Shown here: piece by piece, positions 49,286 through 59,379 of the stretch
Layout: every line of letters starts with the position of its first letter
Position numbering within the stretch: the first letter of the stretch is position 1
DNA from: Conus ventricosus
Taxonomy: Eukaryota > Mollusca > Gastropoda > Neogastropoda > Conidae
NCBI GenBank assembly: GCA_018398815.1
Contig: CM031620.1
Coordinates: forward strand, 58,974,189 to 59,038,188
DNA length: 64,000 nucleotides
Direction of reading: 5' to 3'
Notes under the pieces: generated by a model
Told to the model about the DNA's origin: nothing
Databases searched by the model: none
What the model saw: only the letters and a program-made list of their open reading frames with translations
Made by a program: the position numbers and the translations under genes

Positions 49286-49494
49286 CTACGCTAAACCCGA
49301 AGTGCTGAAGGCCTACGTGGTGTTGGCGGGGGACTTTGAGAGCAACTCCGTGCACACCAACCACTGTGTGGTGAAGATGCTGCATCGCGTGGCCTTTGAC
49401 CTGGGCTACATCGCCATGCTCTTCCAGGCCTCCCTCTTCCGCGTCTTCCAGAAGGTCATGCTGGGGCCGGCCGCCCACACCTCCAAGTTCAAGG
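49286..49494 (+). CDS. TIMELESS: TIMELESS exon with HTNHCVVKMLHRVAFDL
   Basis: Encodes SYAKPEVLKAYVVLAGDF, then SNSVHTNHCVVKMLHRVAFD, and LFQASLFRVFQKVMLGPAAH, matching human [22 protein letters not shown] and LLSDPAAGAYKE. This is one of the best conserved parts of the family. Phase 2 in. The donor lies directly in (GT)n. The next exon is in phase 0 but this one appears to end in phase 1, as if one G of AAGGG were extra. Confidence 0.97.
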
Positions 49495-49660
49495 GTGTGT
49501 GTGTATGTGTGTGTGTGTGTGTGTTGTGTGTGTGTGGTGTGTGTGTGTGTTGGTGGTTGTGTGTGTGGTGTAGTGTGTGTGTTGTAGTGTGGTATGGGTG
49601 TGTATGTGTGTGTGGAAGTGTGTGTTTGTAGGAGCGTGTAATGTTAAGTGTGGGTAGATG
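49495..49660. repeat. (GT)n forming the TIMELESS donor
   Basis: Interrupted GT repeat beginning at the exon boundary; the donor is the first GT of the array. Confidence 0.93.
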
Positions 49661-51383
49661 TGTGTGCTTATAGGGTGTTTGTGGGCAGGAATATGTGTGT
49701 GTAGGTAGTGCAGTTGTAGTGTTGATTCGTGTTGTGGGCAAGATTCAATCATGAGCCGATGCACAATGGTCTACTACTATGGAGCAGCCATAACAAACGC
49801 AAAGAAACCATTGAGAGTGCGATATTCAACGTGTCCCAGAAATCTTGCAGCCAGTACTCACAACATTGACCTGTGAATGCACCGGCTTATAAACTAATGA
49901 CAAGATCAAGAGAGGAAGATGGAGCTGAAAGGACACTCCATCAGGAAACCCAAGTCAAACATTTTTACCATAAAACCTTTAACCCTTAAGCTTTGGAAAA
50001 TGTCTCAGAGAAACCCTTTCTCCATAAAGGAGTTTTCATACTTTTGAAGCACATGAAGTGCCATAGCTGCTTAGTGCCAAGACCAGCGCCCATTCTTGAT
50101 TGGTTTTAGCTTGACCTAAAGGGAAAGCTTCCTTCATGACAGGCGTGTATAAGTCAGAGCTTAACGCATGTTGAAAGTCATCAACAGGTCTGAGTGAGCG
50201 GCAGGGTCTGCGACGGGTTGAATTAAAACAGAGACTTCTGTGAGTTAACTTTGACGCAATGACCGCCCTGATACGGCCCTTTGCGGTCGGCTGGGCTGTA
50301 AGCAACATCACCCTTACCCTTGCCAGAGACGGGACAGGATCCAATGTGACAGGGTTAAAATGAACCTCCAAGGCAGGCAGAAGCAAGGCTGACTAGAAAC
50401 ATCGGGCATCGTGATGTTGAAGCCGACCCCAAACAGAGGGGGTGCACCAGAGACGGCCTGATAGGACGGCCGGCCCAGGACAGAGGGCTCTGGTAGACTT
50501 ACTGAATACTATACTCTGGGAGAGATAATGGGTGATGATGATGATGACAATGATGATGATGATGAATATGTCAGTGTTTGAATTGCTGTGCTATGAAATG
50601 CTTCATGTCCAGTACATATCTATTTCCCTTTTTTTCTCCTCCTTGACAGGAGTGGCCTCTAGTTTGTACTGCCTTTGAAGAGTTGGGAAAACAGAATTAG
50701 CTTTTTCAAAACCTTTGTAAGTTTGGGAAAAAGTGGAAAATGTTTCAAAAGTTTAGGAAAGATGAGGAAATGTAATGTGACAAGGTGTGTTTAACGTATG
50801 CGGCTCATGACCATTATGAATTAAATCAAATTGAATTTTTTTTTCTGATGCCTTCGCTCATTGTTTACTGACACTGTGAAAGATGAGAGTGCTTTCCCTT
50901 GATCTATATTTGTGTGTCCAGTCATGCAGCAATGAAATTCACAATACCTGGGGTGTGTCACTTTAGGGATGTGTCATGCAGCAATGAATTCACAATACCT
51001 GGGGTGTGTCACTTTAGGGATGTGTGGCTCAAAAAAGAAGAATACAGATCATGGATGCCTGGATCAAGAAAGGCGTGGTGAATGTGCATTTTGATTTTCA
51101 GTAATTTTGAGTGAGTGGGTAGTGAGAATGTTGGAAACATTTCAGAAATAATGTTCTGGTTCAAACTTGGTTCTCACACTCTCACTGTCTGCTATTCTGG
51201 TCCCCATCTCTCTCTCTCTGTCTCTGTTTCTGACTGTCTCTCTTAGTCTTTCTCTTTCTCCCTCTCTCCCTCTCTCTCTCTCTCCCCTAACATGGTGACA
51301 ACCCTGAAAGCGTGTTTGGTGTTAGCTGGGTTGGAAGGAAACTGACTGTGACATGATGTCTGTGTCCCCTGTGCCCCTGGCAG
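49661..51383. other. TIMELESS intron
   Basis: Holds the dispersed element at 50262, a GATGATGAT run near 50535-50565, and a two-copy duplication of about 54 bp at 50922-51030 (ATGCAGCAATGAATTCACAA, CTGGGGTGTGTCACTTTAGG). Otherwise unassigned. Confidence 0.6.
50262..50325 (+). repeat. Short dispersed element, copy 4
   Basis: CCCTGATACGG, then CCCTTTGCGGTCGGCTGGGC and TGTAAGCAACATCACCCTTA. Confidence 0.87.
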
Positions 51384-51526
51384 GAGTGGTGCACGTTTGG
51401 CGTGCACGTGATGCGCAAGTTCTCTGAGGTGGCCCAGAAGAACAAGAAGGTGTTCATGGAGATGATGTTCTGGAAGGGCAGCAAGGAGGCCATGCAGATC
51501 ACCGAGGGCTACGACTACAACCCGGG
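51384..51526 (+). CDS. TIMELESS: TIMELESS exon with [20 protein letters not shown]
   Basis: Encodes [20 protein letters not shown] and [20 protein letters not shown] before YDYNPG, matching human [20 protein letters not shown] and [20 protein letters not shown]. Phase 0 in, phase 2 out (CCGGG|gtaagc). The 3' half of this exon has a decayed copy at 53274-53331. Confidence 0.96.
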
Positions 51527-51546
51527 GTAAGCTGGGGCCTGGGTGG

Positions 51547-52250
51547 TGGAGGATGTGTGTGTGTATGTGTGTGTGTGGTGGTGTGTGTGTGTGTGTGGTG
51601 TGTGTCAGTCACTGTGTGTGTGTGTGTGTGTGGTGTGTGTGTGTGTGTGGTGTGGTGTGTGTGTGTGTACAGTGTGTGTCACTGTGTGTGTGTGTGTGTG
51701 TGTGTGGGTGGGGGGTGGGGTGGGGGTAGTGTGTGTGTGTGTGTGGTATGTGTGGATGTGTGTAGTGTGTGGTGGTGGTGGGGGGTGTGTGTGTGGTGGT
51801 GGGTGGGGGGGGGTGATGTGTGGTGTGGATGTGTTGTGTGTGTGTGTGGTGTGTGTGCATGTGGGTGGGTGTGGATGTGTGTGTGTGTGTGTGTGTGGAT
51901 GTGTTGTGTGTGTGTGTGCTGTGTGTGGTGGTGTGGTTGTTTGTGTGTGGTGTTGTTGTGTGTGTGTGTGTGTCTTGATGTGTGATGTTTGTTGTGGGGG
52001 GTGTGTGTGCAGATTGTTGTGTATGTGACTGAAAGGGCTATCAGTGTGGGGGATGTGTGTGTAGATGTGTGTGTGTAACAATGTGTGTATGTGAATGTGT
52101 GTGTGACTGTTCTCGTGTGAGTGTGTTTGTGTGAGATTCTGTGAGTGTGTCTGTATGTGAGTGTGTGTGTGTGTGAATGTCTGTGTCTGTGCTTATGTAT
52201 GTGTGTGTATTTACATGTGTGTGTGTCGTGTGTCTATATGTGTGTGAGAG
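51547..52250. repeat. Large interrupted (GT)n array
   Basis: About 700 bp of GT, GGTG and TGTA words starting 20 bp after the TIMELESS donor. ORFs of 140-160 codons here are artefacts. Confidence 0.97.
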
Positions 52251-52289
52251 AGAGAGAGAAGTTGGTTGGAGTGGGTAGAGATGATCTTT

Positions 52290-52690
52290 GCTTCGTATCT
52301 TCCATACCACCTCTGGCGCTGACTCTGGCTTCCCCTACCACAGCCACACTGAGGCTGCTTCCACAGCAGACTGAAGCTGACTGCAACCATACCAGAAACA
52401 GGCAAAGGACAAGTAAACACACAAAACAAGGCCATAAACGCTCTTTTCCAGATGTCACAAACGATACACATGAAAATGCAGGGAACAATACTCCCCAGGT
52501 AGTAGTCAGCTGCAGCATGGCAGAAGTGTGTTCTTTCTGCGCTTTACAGGGAGCAATTTAATATCAAGTCGACAGGAGGAAACCCACTAGAGGAGACACT
52601 GTACTGCTCCCAAAGTCACTACAGTGGTGTTCGGTTGTATCTGCTTTCATCCAAAACACATGGGACACCACCAGCTAAGCGACTAAGCAG
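52290..52690 (-). mobile_element. Composite SINE distal fragment, copy D
   Basis: Same-orientation match to the distal part of 38613-39424 (CCACAGCCACACTGAGGCTG; GGAAACCCACTAGAGGAGACA; CACTGTACTGCTCCC). About 170 bp of unrelated sequence separates the two matching parts. No tRNA head. Confidence 0.6.
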
Positions 52691-53273
52691 AAAATTGGCA
52701 TGATAGCATAAGTGTCAACCACTTTGGAGTCTTGAGGTTTCTCACCCATGTAGGCTGCCATGTATTTTCTTAGATCCCACCACTTCTTATAACCAAACAA
52801 AGTTTGAGCAACCTACCACTTCCAGCTCATACTTTTTTTTTTCCGCTGGTGGTGGTTTCATTGAAGAATTTGAATGCATGATTTCCTCAACACATAGCCT
52901 ATCGGCAGATGAAAGCGTGACGCCAAAAACTGTGTGTGCGCTGTTCGAATTACCAGTCGTTTATGGTTCAGTGACCTGTAAGTGACAGTTCATTAGAGGC
53001 CAGAATGCAAGTTGGTGGAATCTATAAGAAGCATCATACGCTGGCATGCTTTAAACACAGGCACACCTAACTTAACAGTTGAGAAATTCCTGTCAGGTTT
53101 GTTTTTATCCATACAAACTGATTTTCCCAGGTTCATTATGAAAAGAAATATATGCAATGTAGGCCCACAGTTCTGTTTTTCTATACAGAAGTACAAGAAC
53201 TGTATTGGTTATGATTGAAGGCAGGACGTTTCCCTCGACGATCCTGTCCTCCCTTCCGTTACTCCTCTGTCTC

Positions 53274-53331
53274 CATGAAGATGATGTTCTAAGGGGCAGT
53301 CGGGGAAGCCATGCAGATCAGCGAGAGCTAG
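53274..53331 (+). pseudogene. Decayed duplicate of the 51384-51526 exon
   Basis: About 58 bp match 51455-51512 almost base for base (ATGAAGATGATGTTCTAAGG versus ATGGAGATGATGTTCTGGAA; GAAGCCATGCAGATCA versus GAGGCCATGCAGATCA). Substitutions give in-frame stops (TGG to TAA, GGC TAC to AGC TAG), and no acceptor is evident. It lies 30 bp before the acceptor of the next TIMELESS exon. It is a dead duplicate, not a mutually exclusive exon, as far as can be seen. Confidence 0.85.
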
Positions 53332-53361
53332 GGTTATTCATAGGTGTTGTCTTCTCTTCAG

Positions 53362-53443
53362 AAACGCCAAAGTGGCTTGGACGGAAGATGAGGAGAACGA
53401 GTGATACGGCTGTTTGAGGACTTCAGAGGGGCTGAAAACCCTG
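53362..53443 (+). CDS. TIMELESS: TIMELESS exon, first Myb-like segment (one-base frameshift)
   Basis: Encodes NAKVAWTEDEENE, then after a one-base loss at GAG-TGATACGG continues IRLFEDFRGAENP. It matches human APTWSPEEEAHLRELYLANK, the start of the C-terminal DNA-binding region with Myb-like folds reported for human TIMELESS. Without the lost base TGA would be an in-frame stop. Entry phase 2 and exit phase 1 fit both neighbours only if one base is missing. Confidence 0.9.
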
Positions 53444-53674
53444 GTGAGCTTGACAACAGTGACTTTGTAAGCTGTTGAGTGGAATGCGTTGGACTTAAAT
53501 GTGGTTTAGGTGTAAAGCAGAGATTGCTTATTCATGAAATACATTTTGGAAAACATTCTTTTGTTGTTGTTGTTGTGTTCTTTCAGAGTTTTTATGAAAG
53601 GTTGTTTCCGTCATCTGAACTGATCGATGATTAGGATATTTGCCTGACATTTTTTAAAAGTGTTTGCCCATCAA

Positions 53675-55240
53675 CACCATGTTTCTGTCATACCCTGCCT
53701 CCCCTTGCAAAGGTCAACACATTTATCAATGTTTCTGTCATACCCTGCCTCCCCTTGCAAAGGTCAACACATTTATCAATGTTTCTGTCATACCCTGCCT
53801 CCCCTTGCAAAGGTCAACACATTTATCAATGTTTCTGTCGTACCCTGCCTCCCCTTGCAAAGGTCAACACATTTATCAATGTTTCTGTCGTACCCTGCCT
53901 CCCCTTGCAAAGGTCAACACATTTATCAATGTTTCTGTCGTACCCTGCCTCCCCTTGCAAAGGTCAACACATTTATCAATGTTTCTGTCGTACCCTGCCT
54001 CCCCTTGCAAAGGTCAACACATTTATCAATGTTTCTGTCGTACCCTGCCTCCCCTTGCAAAGGTCAACACATTTATCAATGTTTCTGTCGTACCCTGCCT
54101 CCCCTTGCAAAGGTCAACACATTTATCAATGTTTCTGTCGTACCCTGCCTCCCCTTGCAAAGGTCAACACATTTATCAATGTTTCTGTCATACCCTGCCT
54201 CCCCTTGCAAAGGTCAACACATTTATCAATGTTTCTGTCATACCCTGCCTCCCCTTGCAAAGGTCAACACATTTATCAATGTTTCTGTCATACCCTGCCT
54301 CCCCTTGCAAAGGTCAACACATTTATCAATGTTTCTGTCGTACCCTGCCTCCCCTTGCAAAGGTCAACACATTTATCAATGTTTCTGTCATACCCTGCCT
54401 CCCCTTGCAAAGGTCAACCACATTTATCAATGTTTCTGTCATACCCTGCCTCCCCTTGCAAAGGTCAACACATTTATCAATGTTTCTGTCGTACCCTGCC
54501 TCCCTTGCAAAGGTCAACACATTTATCAATGTTTCTGTCTAAGTAACCTTCTGCGTCTCCCCCCTTGCAAAGGTCAACACATTTATCAATGTTTCTGTCG
54601 TACCCTGCCTCCCCTTGCAAAGGTCAACACATTTATCAATGTTTCTGTCGTACCCTGCCTCCCCTTGCAAAGGTCAACACATTTATCAATGTTTCTGTCG
54701 TACCCTGCCTCCCCTTGCAAAGGTCAACACATTTATCAATGTTTCTGTCGTACCCTGCCTCCCCTTGCAAAGGTCAACACATTTATCAATGTTTCTGTCA
54801 TACCCTGCCTCCCCTTGCAAAGGTCAACACATTTATCAATGTTTCTGTCATACCCTGCCTCCCTTGCAAAGGTCAACACATTTATCAATGTTTCTGTCAT
54901 ACCCTGCCTCCCCTTGCAAAGGTCAACACATTTATCAATGTTTCTGTCTACCCTGCCTCCCCTTGCAAAGGTCAACACATTTATCAATGTTTCTGTCGTA
55001 CCCTGCCTCCCCTTGCAAAGGTCAACACATTTATCAATGTTTCTGTCATACCCTGCCTCCCCTTGCAAAGGTCAACACATTTATCAATGTTTCTGTCATA
55101 CCCTGCCTCCCCTTGCAAAGGTCAACACATTTATCAATGTTTCTGTCGTACCCTGCCTCCCCTTGCAAAGGTCAACACATTTATCAATGTTTCTGTCTAC
55201 CCTGCCTCCCCTTGCAAAGGTCAACACATTTATCAATGTT
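53675..55240. repeat. 50-bp minisatellite, about 31 units
   Basis: Unit CATTTATCAATGTTTCTGTC, then RTACCCTGCCTCCCCTTGCA and AAGGTCAACA. Units are almost identical, varying mainly at one R position and by 1-2 base deletions. The 582-codon frame at 53660-55408 is an artefact. Confidence 0.98.
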
Positions 55241-55734
55241 TCAGCTAAACTATGCTGTAGACTTGTGCTTATGGTAAATGTATATGATTGCATCAGTGAG
55301 CGTGGGATGGTAAATGTACATGATTGCATCAATGAGCGTAGGTTGTATATGAGTACAATCTCCTTGGTATATGATAAACATGCTTCTTTATATATATATG
55401 AAATATAAGGTGGTGTGTGTTTATACATGCACATTTTTGATAGTCGTGTTTCTGTGTACAGTGCCATCCATACATTTAGCACGTACCATACATGCACTGC
55501 TCACAAGTGAGTTTGAAATTAGGCATGGATATGGTTAATTACAAATGTATGCATAAAGACAAACAGGACTCTGCATGCTTGTTGTCATGTTTCTACCGAT
55601 AAACCTGAATACTTTTTTTCCCCCTGCAATATGACTGAATGTTCATGGGTAAAACCAAGACTGCTTGAACATTTTACTGCTGTACTCCCCAGAAGCGTCA
55701 TTACTGTGTTGAAAAAGATCTTTTCTGAACAGCC

Positions 55735-56590
55735 TGTGTTGGTCAGTGGGTCTGTTGACTGATGAAGACATTGCACATGCTGATGATGAGACATGGACAG
55801 ACACTAAACAGCCTGTGTTGGTCAGTGGGTCGTTGGCTGTTGGAAGACATGGACATGACACTAAACAGCCTATGTGGTCAGTGGGTCTGTTGACTGATGA
55901 AGGACATGGACATGACACTAAACAGCCTGTGTTGGTCAGTGGGTCAGTTGACTGATGAAGACATGGACACAGTGGACATGACACTAAACAGCCTGTGTTG
56001 GTCAGTGGGTCTGTTGACTGATGAAGACAGGGACACAGTGGACATGACACTAAACAGCCTGTGTTGGTCAGTGGGTCGTTGACTGATGAAGACAGGGACA
56101 CAGTGGACATGACACTAAACAGCCTGTGTTGGTCAGTGGGTCTGTTGACTGATGAAGACATGGACACGTGGACATGACACTAAACAGCCTGTGTTGGTCA
56201 GTGGTCAGTTGACTGATGAAGACATGGACACGGTGGACATGATCTGAACAGCCTGTGTTGATCAGTGGGTCAGTTGACTGATGAAGACATGGACACGGTG
56301 GACATGATTCTAAACAGCCTGTATTGGTCAGTGGGTCAGTTGACTGATGAAGACATGGACACAGTGGACATGACACTAAACAGCCTGTGTTGGTCAGTGG
56401 GTCAGTTGACTGATGAATGACATGGACATGACACTAAACAGCCTGTGTTGGTCAGTGGGTCGTTGACTGATGAAGACATGGACACAGTGGACATGATAAC
56501 AGCCTGTGTTGGTCAGTGGTTGTTGACTGAAGACATGGACAGGTGGACATGATTCTGAACAGCCTGTGTTGATCAGTGGTGTTGACTGAT
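55735..56590. repeat. About 60-bp minisatellite
   Basis: Units of CACTAAACAGCCTGTGTTGG, then TCAGTGGGTCTGTTGACTGA and TGAAGACATGGACACAGTGG, then ACATGA. It shares ATGGACACAGTGGACATGAT with the exon at 57130. Confidence 0.95.
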
Positions 56591-57129
56591 GAAGACATGG
56601 ACACGTGTTGACTGGTTGACAACCTGTGTTGGTCAGTGGGTTGTTGACTGATGACAGAAATGGACACAGGTGTTGACTGGTGACAGAAATGGACACAGTG
56701 TTGACTGGTGACAGAAATGGACACGTGTTGACTGGTGACAGAAATGGACACGTGTTGACTGGTGACAGAAATGGACACAGTGTTGACTGGTGACAGAAAT
56801 GGACACGGTGTTGACTGTGACAGAAATGGACACGTGTTGACTGGTGACAGAAATGGACACAGTGTTGACTGGTGACAGAAATGGACACAATGTTGACTGG
56901 TGACAGAAATTGGACACAGTGTTGACTGGTGATAGAAATGGACACAGTGTTGACTGGTGACAGAAATTGACAGTGTTGACTGATGATAGAAATGGACACA
57001 GTGTTGACTGGTGACAGAAATGGACACAGTGTTGACTGGTGACAGAAATGGACACAGTGTTGACTGGTGACAGAAATGGACACAGTGTTGACTGATGATA
57101 GAAATGGACATGGTGTTGACTGATGATAG
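56590..57129. repeat. 28-bp minisatellite derived from the exon start
   Basis: About 18 units of GTTGACTGGTGACAGAAATG then GACACAGT. The last variant, TTGACTGATGATAG, forms the acceptor of the exon at 57130, and AAATGGACACAG is its beginning. Confidence 0.95.
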
Positions 57130-57255
57130 AAATGGACACAGTGGACATGATTCTGGGTCAGTGGACGGGTCGTCCAAGACACGAGGTCAGATCATCAGGC
57201 ACCTGAAGGTTCTCCGCCTCATCACCAGTGTCAAAGACCTTCGCCGGAAACCTGA
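57130..57255 (+). CDS. TIMELESS: TIMELESS exon, SKTRGQIIRHL segment (one-base frameshift)
   Basis: Encodes EMDTVDMILGQWTG, then after loss of a base in a GGG run SKTRGQIIRHLKVLRLITSV and KDLRRKPE, matching human VEAILAHLNTVPRTRKQIIH and ADSVKDFQRK. Phases (1 in, 2 out) fit both neighbours only with the missing base. The first codons are shared with the upstream minisatellites. It is part of the C-terminal DNA-binding region. Confidence 0.9.
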
Positions 57256-57314
57256 GTGAGTGTGAACCTTTGCCCGATGACAACGTGCACAAGGTCTTCT
57301 TAGGCTGCTGTTGA

Positions 57315-57580
57315 CATGTTTGAAGAATCTTGCTGGCATGGCTAGTTATATGAAAGCTTTGGATGTAGATGTTGAAGAATCTTGCTGGCACTGGCATAGT
57401 TATCTGAAAGCTTTGGATGTAGATGTTGAAGAATCTTGCTGGCACTGGCATAGTTATCTGAAAGCTTTGGATGTAGATGTTGAAGAATCTTGCTGGCACT
57501 GGCATAGTTATATGAAAGCTTTGGATGTAGATGTTGAAGAATCTTGCTGGTACTGGCATAGTTATATGAAAGCTTTTCAG
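57315..57580. repeat. 54-bp minisatellite, about 5 units
   Basis: Unit GAAAGCTTTGGATGTAGATG, then TTGAAGAATCTTGCTGGCAC and TGGCATAGTTATAT, starting about 60 bp after the TIMELESS donor. Confidence 0.95.
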
Positions 57581-58575
57581 TGGGGTTCTTGCCTTTTTTT
57601 CCCTTCTTTTCTTGCCCTTCCTCTTTTTTTCTTTTTCTTTTTTTTTTTGTTCAATTTTTCAAATATGTCTTCACCCAACTTTAAATAAAAAATAGAAAAA
57701 GAATTTAAATGAAAAAATGAAATTAAAAAAAAAAGAAAATGACAAGGTTAGCGCTTTCCCTTTGAATACATGTGGAGCTAGTGTTTCCATGTGTAGCAGC
57801 ATTGTTTATGTTTGCATGATTGCTTTCATAGCATGTATAATAGTTGCTCTTTTTTTTCTTTCTGTGTGGAATTTCTGATTGAAGATGGTAACTGGAATTT
57901 TTTTGATAGGTACATTCAATTTAATACCTACGGTTAGTTTTAGATTTGGTACATACGCTTGTAATACAGACAACAAGTTTTAAGGTTGAAAAAAAAAAAA
58001 AAAAAGAAACTGTGCGTGTTGCATTGCACTCAGACTGTGCCGTCCAGTGCTGTGTGCCTTGAAAGCCCTTAAAAATCCGGCTTTTGCCCATAGGTCATTA
58101 AAAACAGCTTAAATTTCGTCACTGCCAATGATTTTGAATAAAGTCTGTGCATAATCTTGAGTCTGTTGAAAAGAAATTCAGTTGGAAAAAAAAAAGTATG
58201 AAAGTAAAGGCAGTTGACCGACAATCTCGCTGATAAATCGATTGCTACCGGTAAAAACACTGGAGTTACTGGCCTTCATAGAGCCTGCGTACATGATAGA
58301 ATGATCCACCGTTTTGAAATTGGGACGCCAGCGTGTCGGGGAAGTGTTCATTTAACATTGTTTGGCTGGAAAAAGAAGAGTACAAAGAACGGTTGCAGGC
58401 AGACTCCAGGTGGAGACAAAAGTAAGGCCTTTTGCCGCACATGCTGAAAGGTCCTTGACAATGAATAATTTGGTTTGTGTCAGTATTTCATGATTATTTT
58501 TCTTAAAATTATCCTTGAAATAAGTTCTAGAATTTTTTTAAGTTCTTAAAAAGTCCTGTATGAACCCTGGTGGAT
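57581..58575. other. Intron; A/T runs and a TCCTTGAAA-type repeat
   Basis: T- and A-rich to about 58000. Segment 58055-58570 has edge words CCTTGAAAGCCCTTAAAAAT and TTCTTAAAAAGTCCTGTATG, then AACCCTGG, similar to words at 58955-59055. Probably a small unclassified dispersed element. Confidence 0.4.
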
Positions 58576-58740
58576 GTCCTGACATTGTTGTGTGTGACCT
58601 TGACATGGTGTGTGTCCTGATGTGATAATGGTCACATTGAAATGGTGTGTGTCCTGATGTTGTGATAATGGTCACATTGAAATGGTGGGTGTCCTGATGT
58701 TATATGTGTCACATTGACATGGTGGTCGTGTCCTGAGCAG
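58576..58740. repeat. Short array ending in a TIMELESS acceptor
   Basis: Three to four units of GTGTGTCCTGATGTTGTGAT then AATGGTCACATTGAAATGG. The last unit ends GTGTCCTGAGCAG, the acceptor for 58741. Confidence 0.8.
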
Positions 58741-58813
58741 GTCTGTGCGCGTGTGGACTGCTGACGATGAACAAGAACTGCGGACGCCTTCCGCACATAC
58801 AAAGATTCCTATG
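58741..58813 (+). CDS. TIMELESS: TIMELESS exon, second Myb-like segment (one-base frameshift)
   Basis: Encodes SVRVWTADDEQELR, then after loss of a base in a G run DAFRTYKDSYG, matching human HIVLWTGDQELELQRLFEEF and RDSDD. Phase 2 in (GA|G), phase 1 out (TAT G|gtaggt), fitting neighbours only if one base is missing. Confidence 0.9.
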
Positions 58814-59379
58814 GTAGGTGAAATGGTTCTCTGCTTGTTGTTGACCAAGCATCATTGTATGTTTTTTCCATTTCTAGACACTTCACTATGTTGATGAAGA
58901 TGGTCAGTCATTTCTTAAGCCAAGACAGCCAGTGCCAATTTCTGCACAGAATTGTTGCAGGGTGCGAACAGTCCTTAAAAAGTCCTTAAGTTTGGGGTCC
59001 ACATTTCACAGCCTTGAAAGTCCTTGAAGATCAGACTTTTCAAGGTCCTTTAATCATGCTTAAATTTTGTTATTATTGTTTATTCGGAAAAGAAATATTT
59101 CTGTCAGGTGTTGCGAGTTTTTAGTTCTGAGTTTTTAGAGAAAAAATGTGTAAGAAAAACAAACAAACAAAAAAGATCATCTTGAAGGCAAACCAGATTC
59201 CCATCCGTCAAGAGATGCAACAAGCCCAGACGAACACAATCCTGTCCAGTGCTTCTATCCTTGACTTCTTTTCAGCAAAACTCTTTGAACCCTTGCATGC
59301 TGCCGTTCAAACCGTGCCACCGGCAGTGTCAGTGTCTGGGGCATCTTGTGGCTGTCTCTGTGCAGCACGTCATGCTGTC

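Noticed and set aside
53274..53331. Working mutually exclusive exon
   Set aside because: Contains in-frame stops and lacks a visible acceptor, so it is recorded as a pseudo-exon.
53660..55408. 582-codon open frame
   Set aside because: Entirely a 50-bp minisatellite read through; no codon bias and similar frames open in parallel.
56394..57182. Minus-strand frames of 171-262 codons
   Set aside because: Read-through of the 28- and 60-bp minisatellites.
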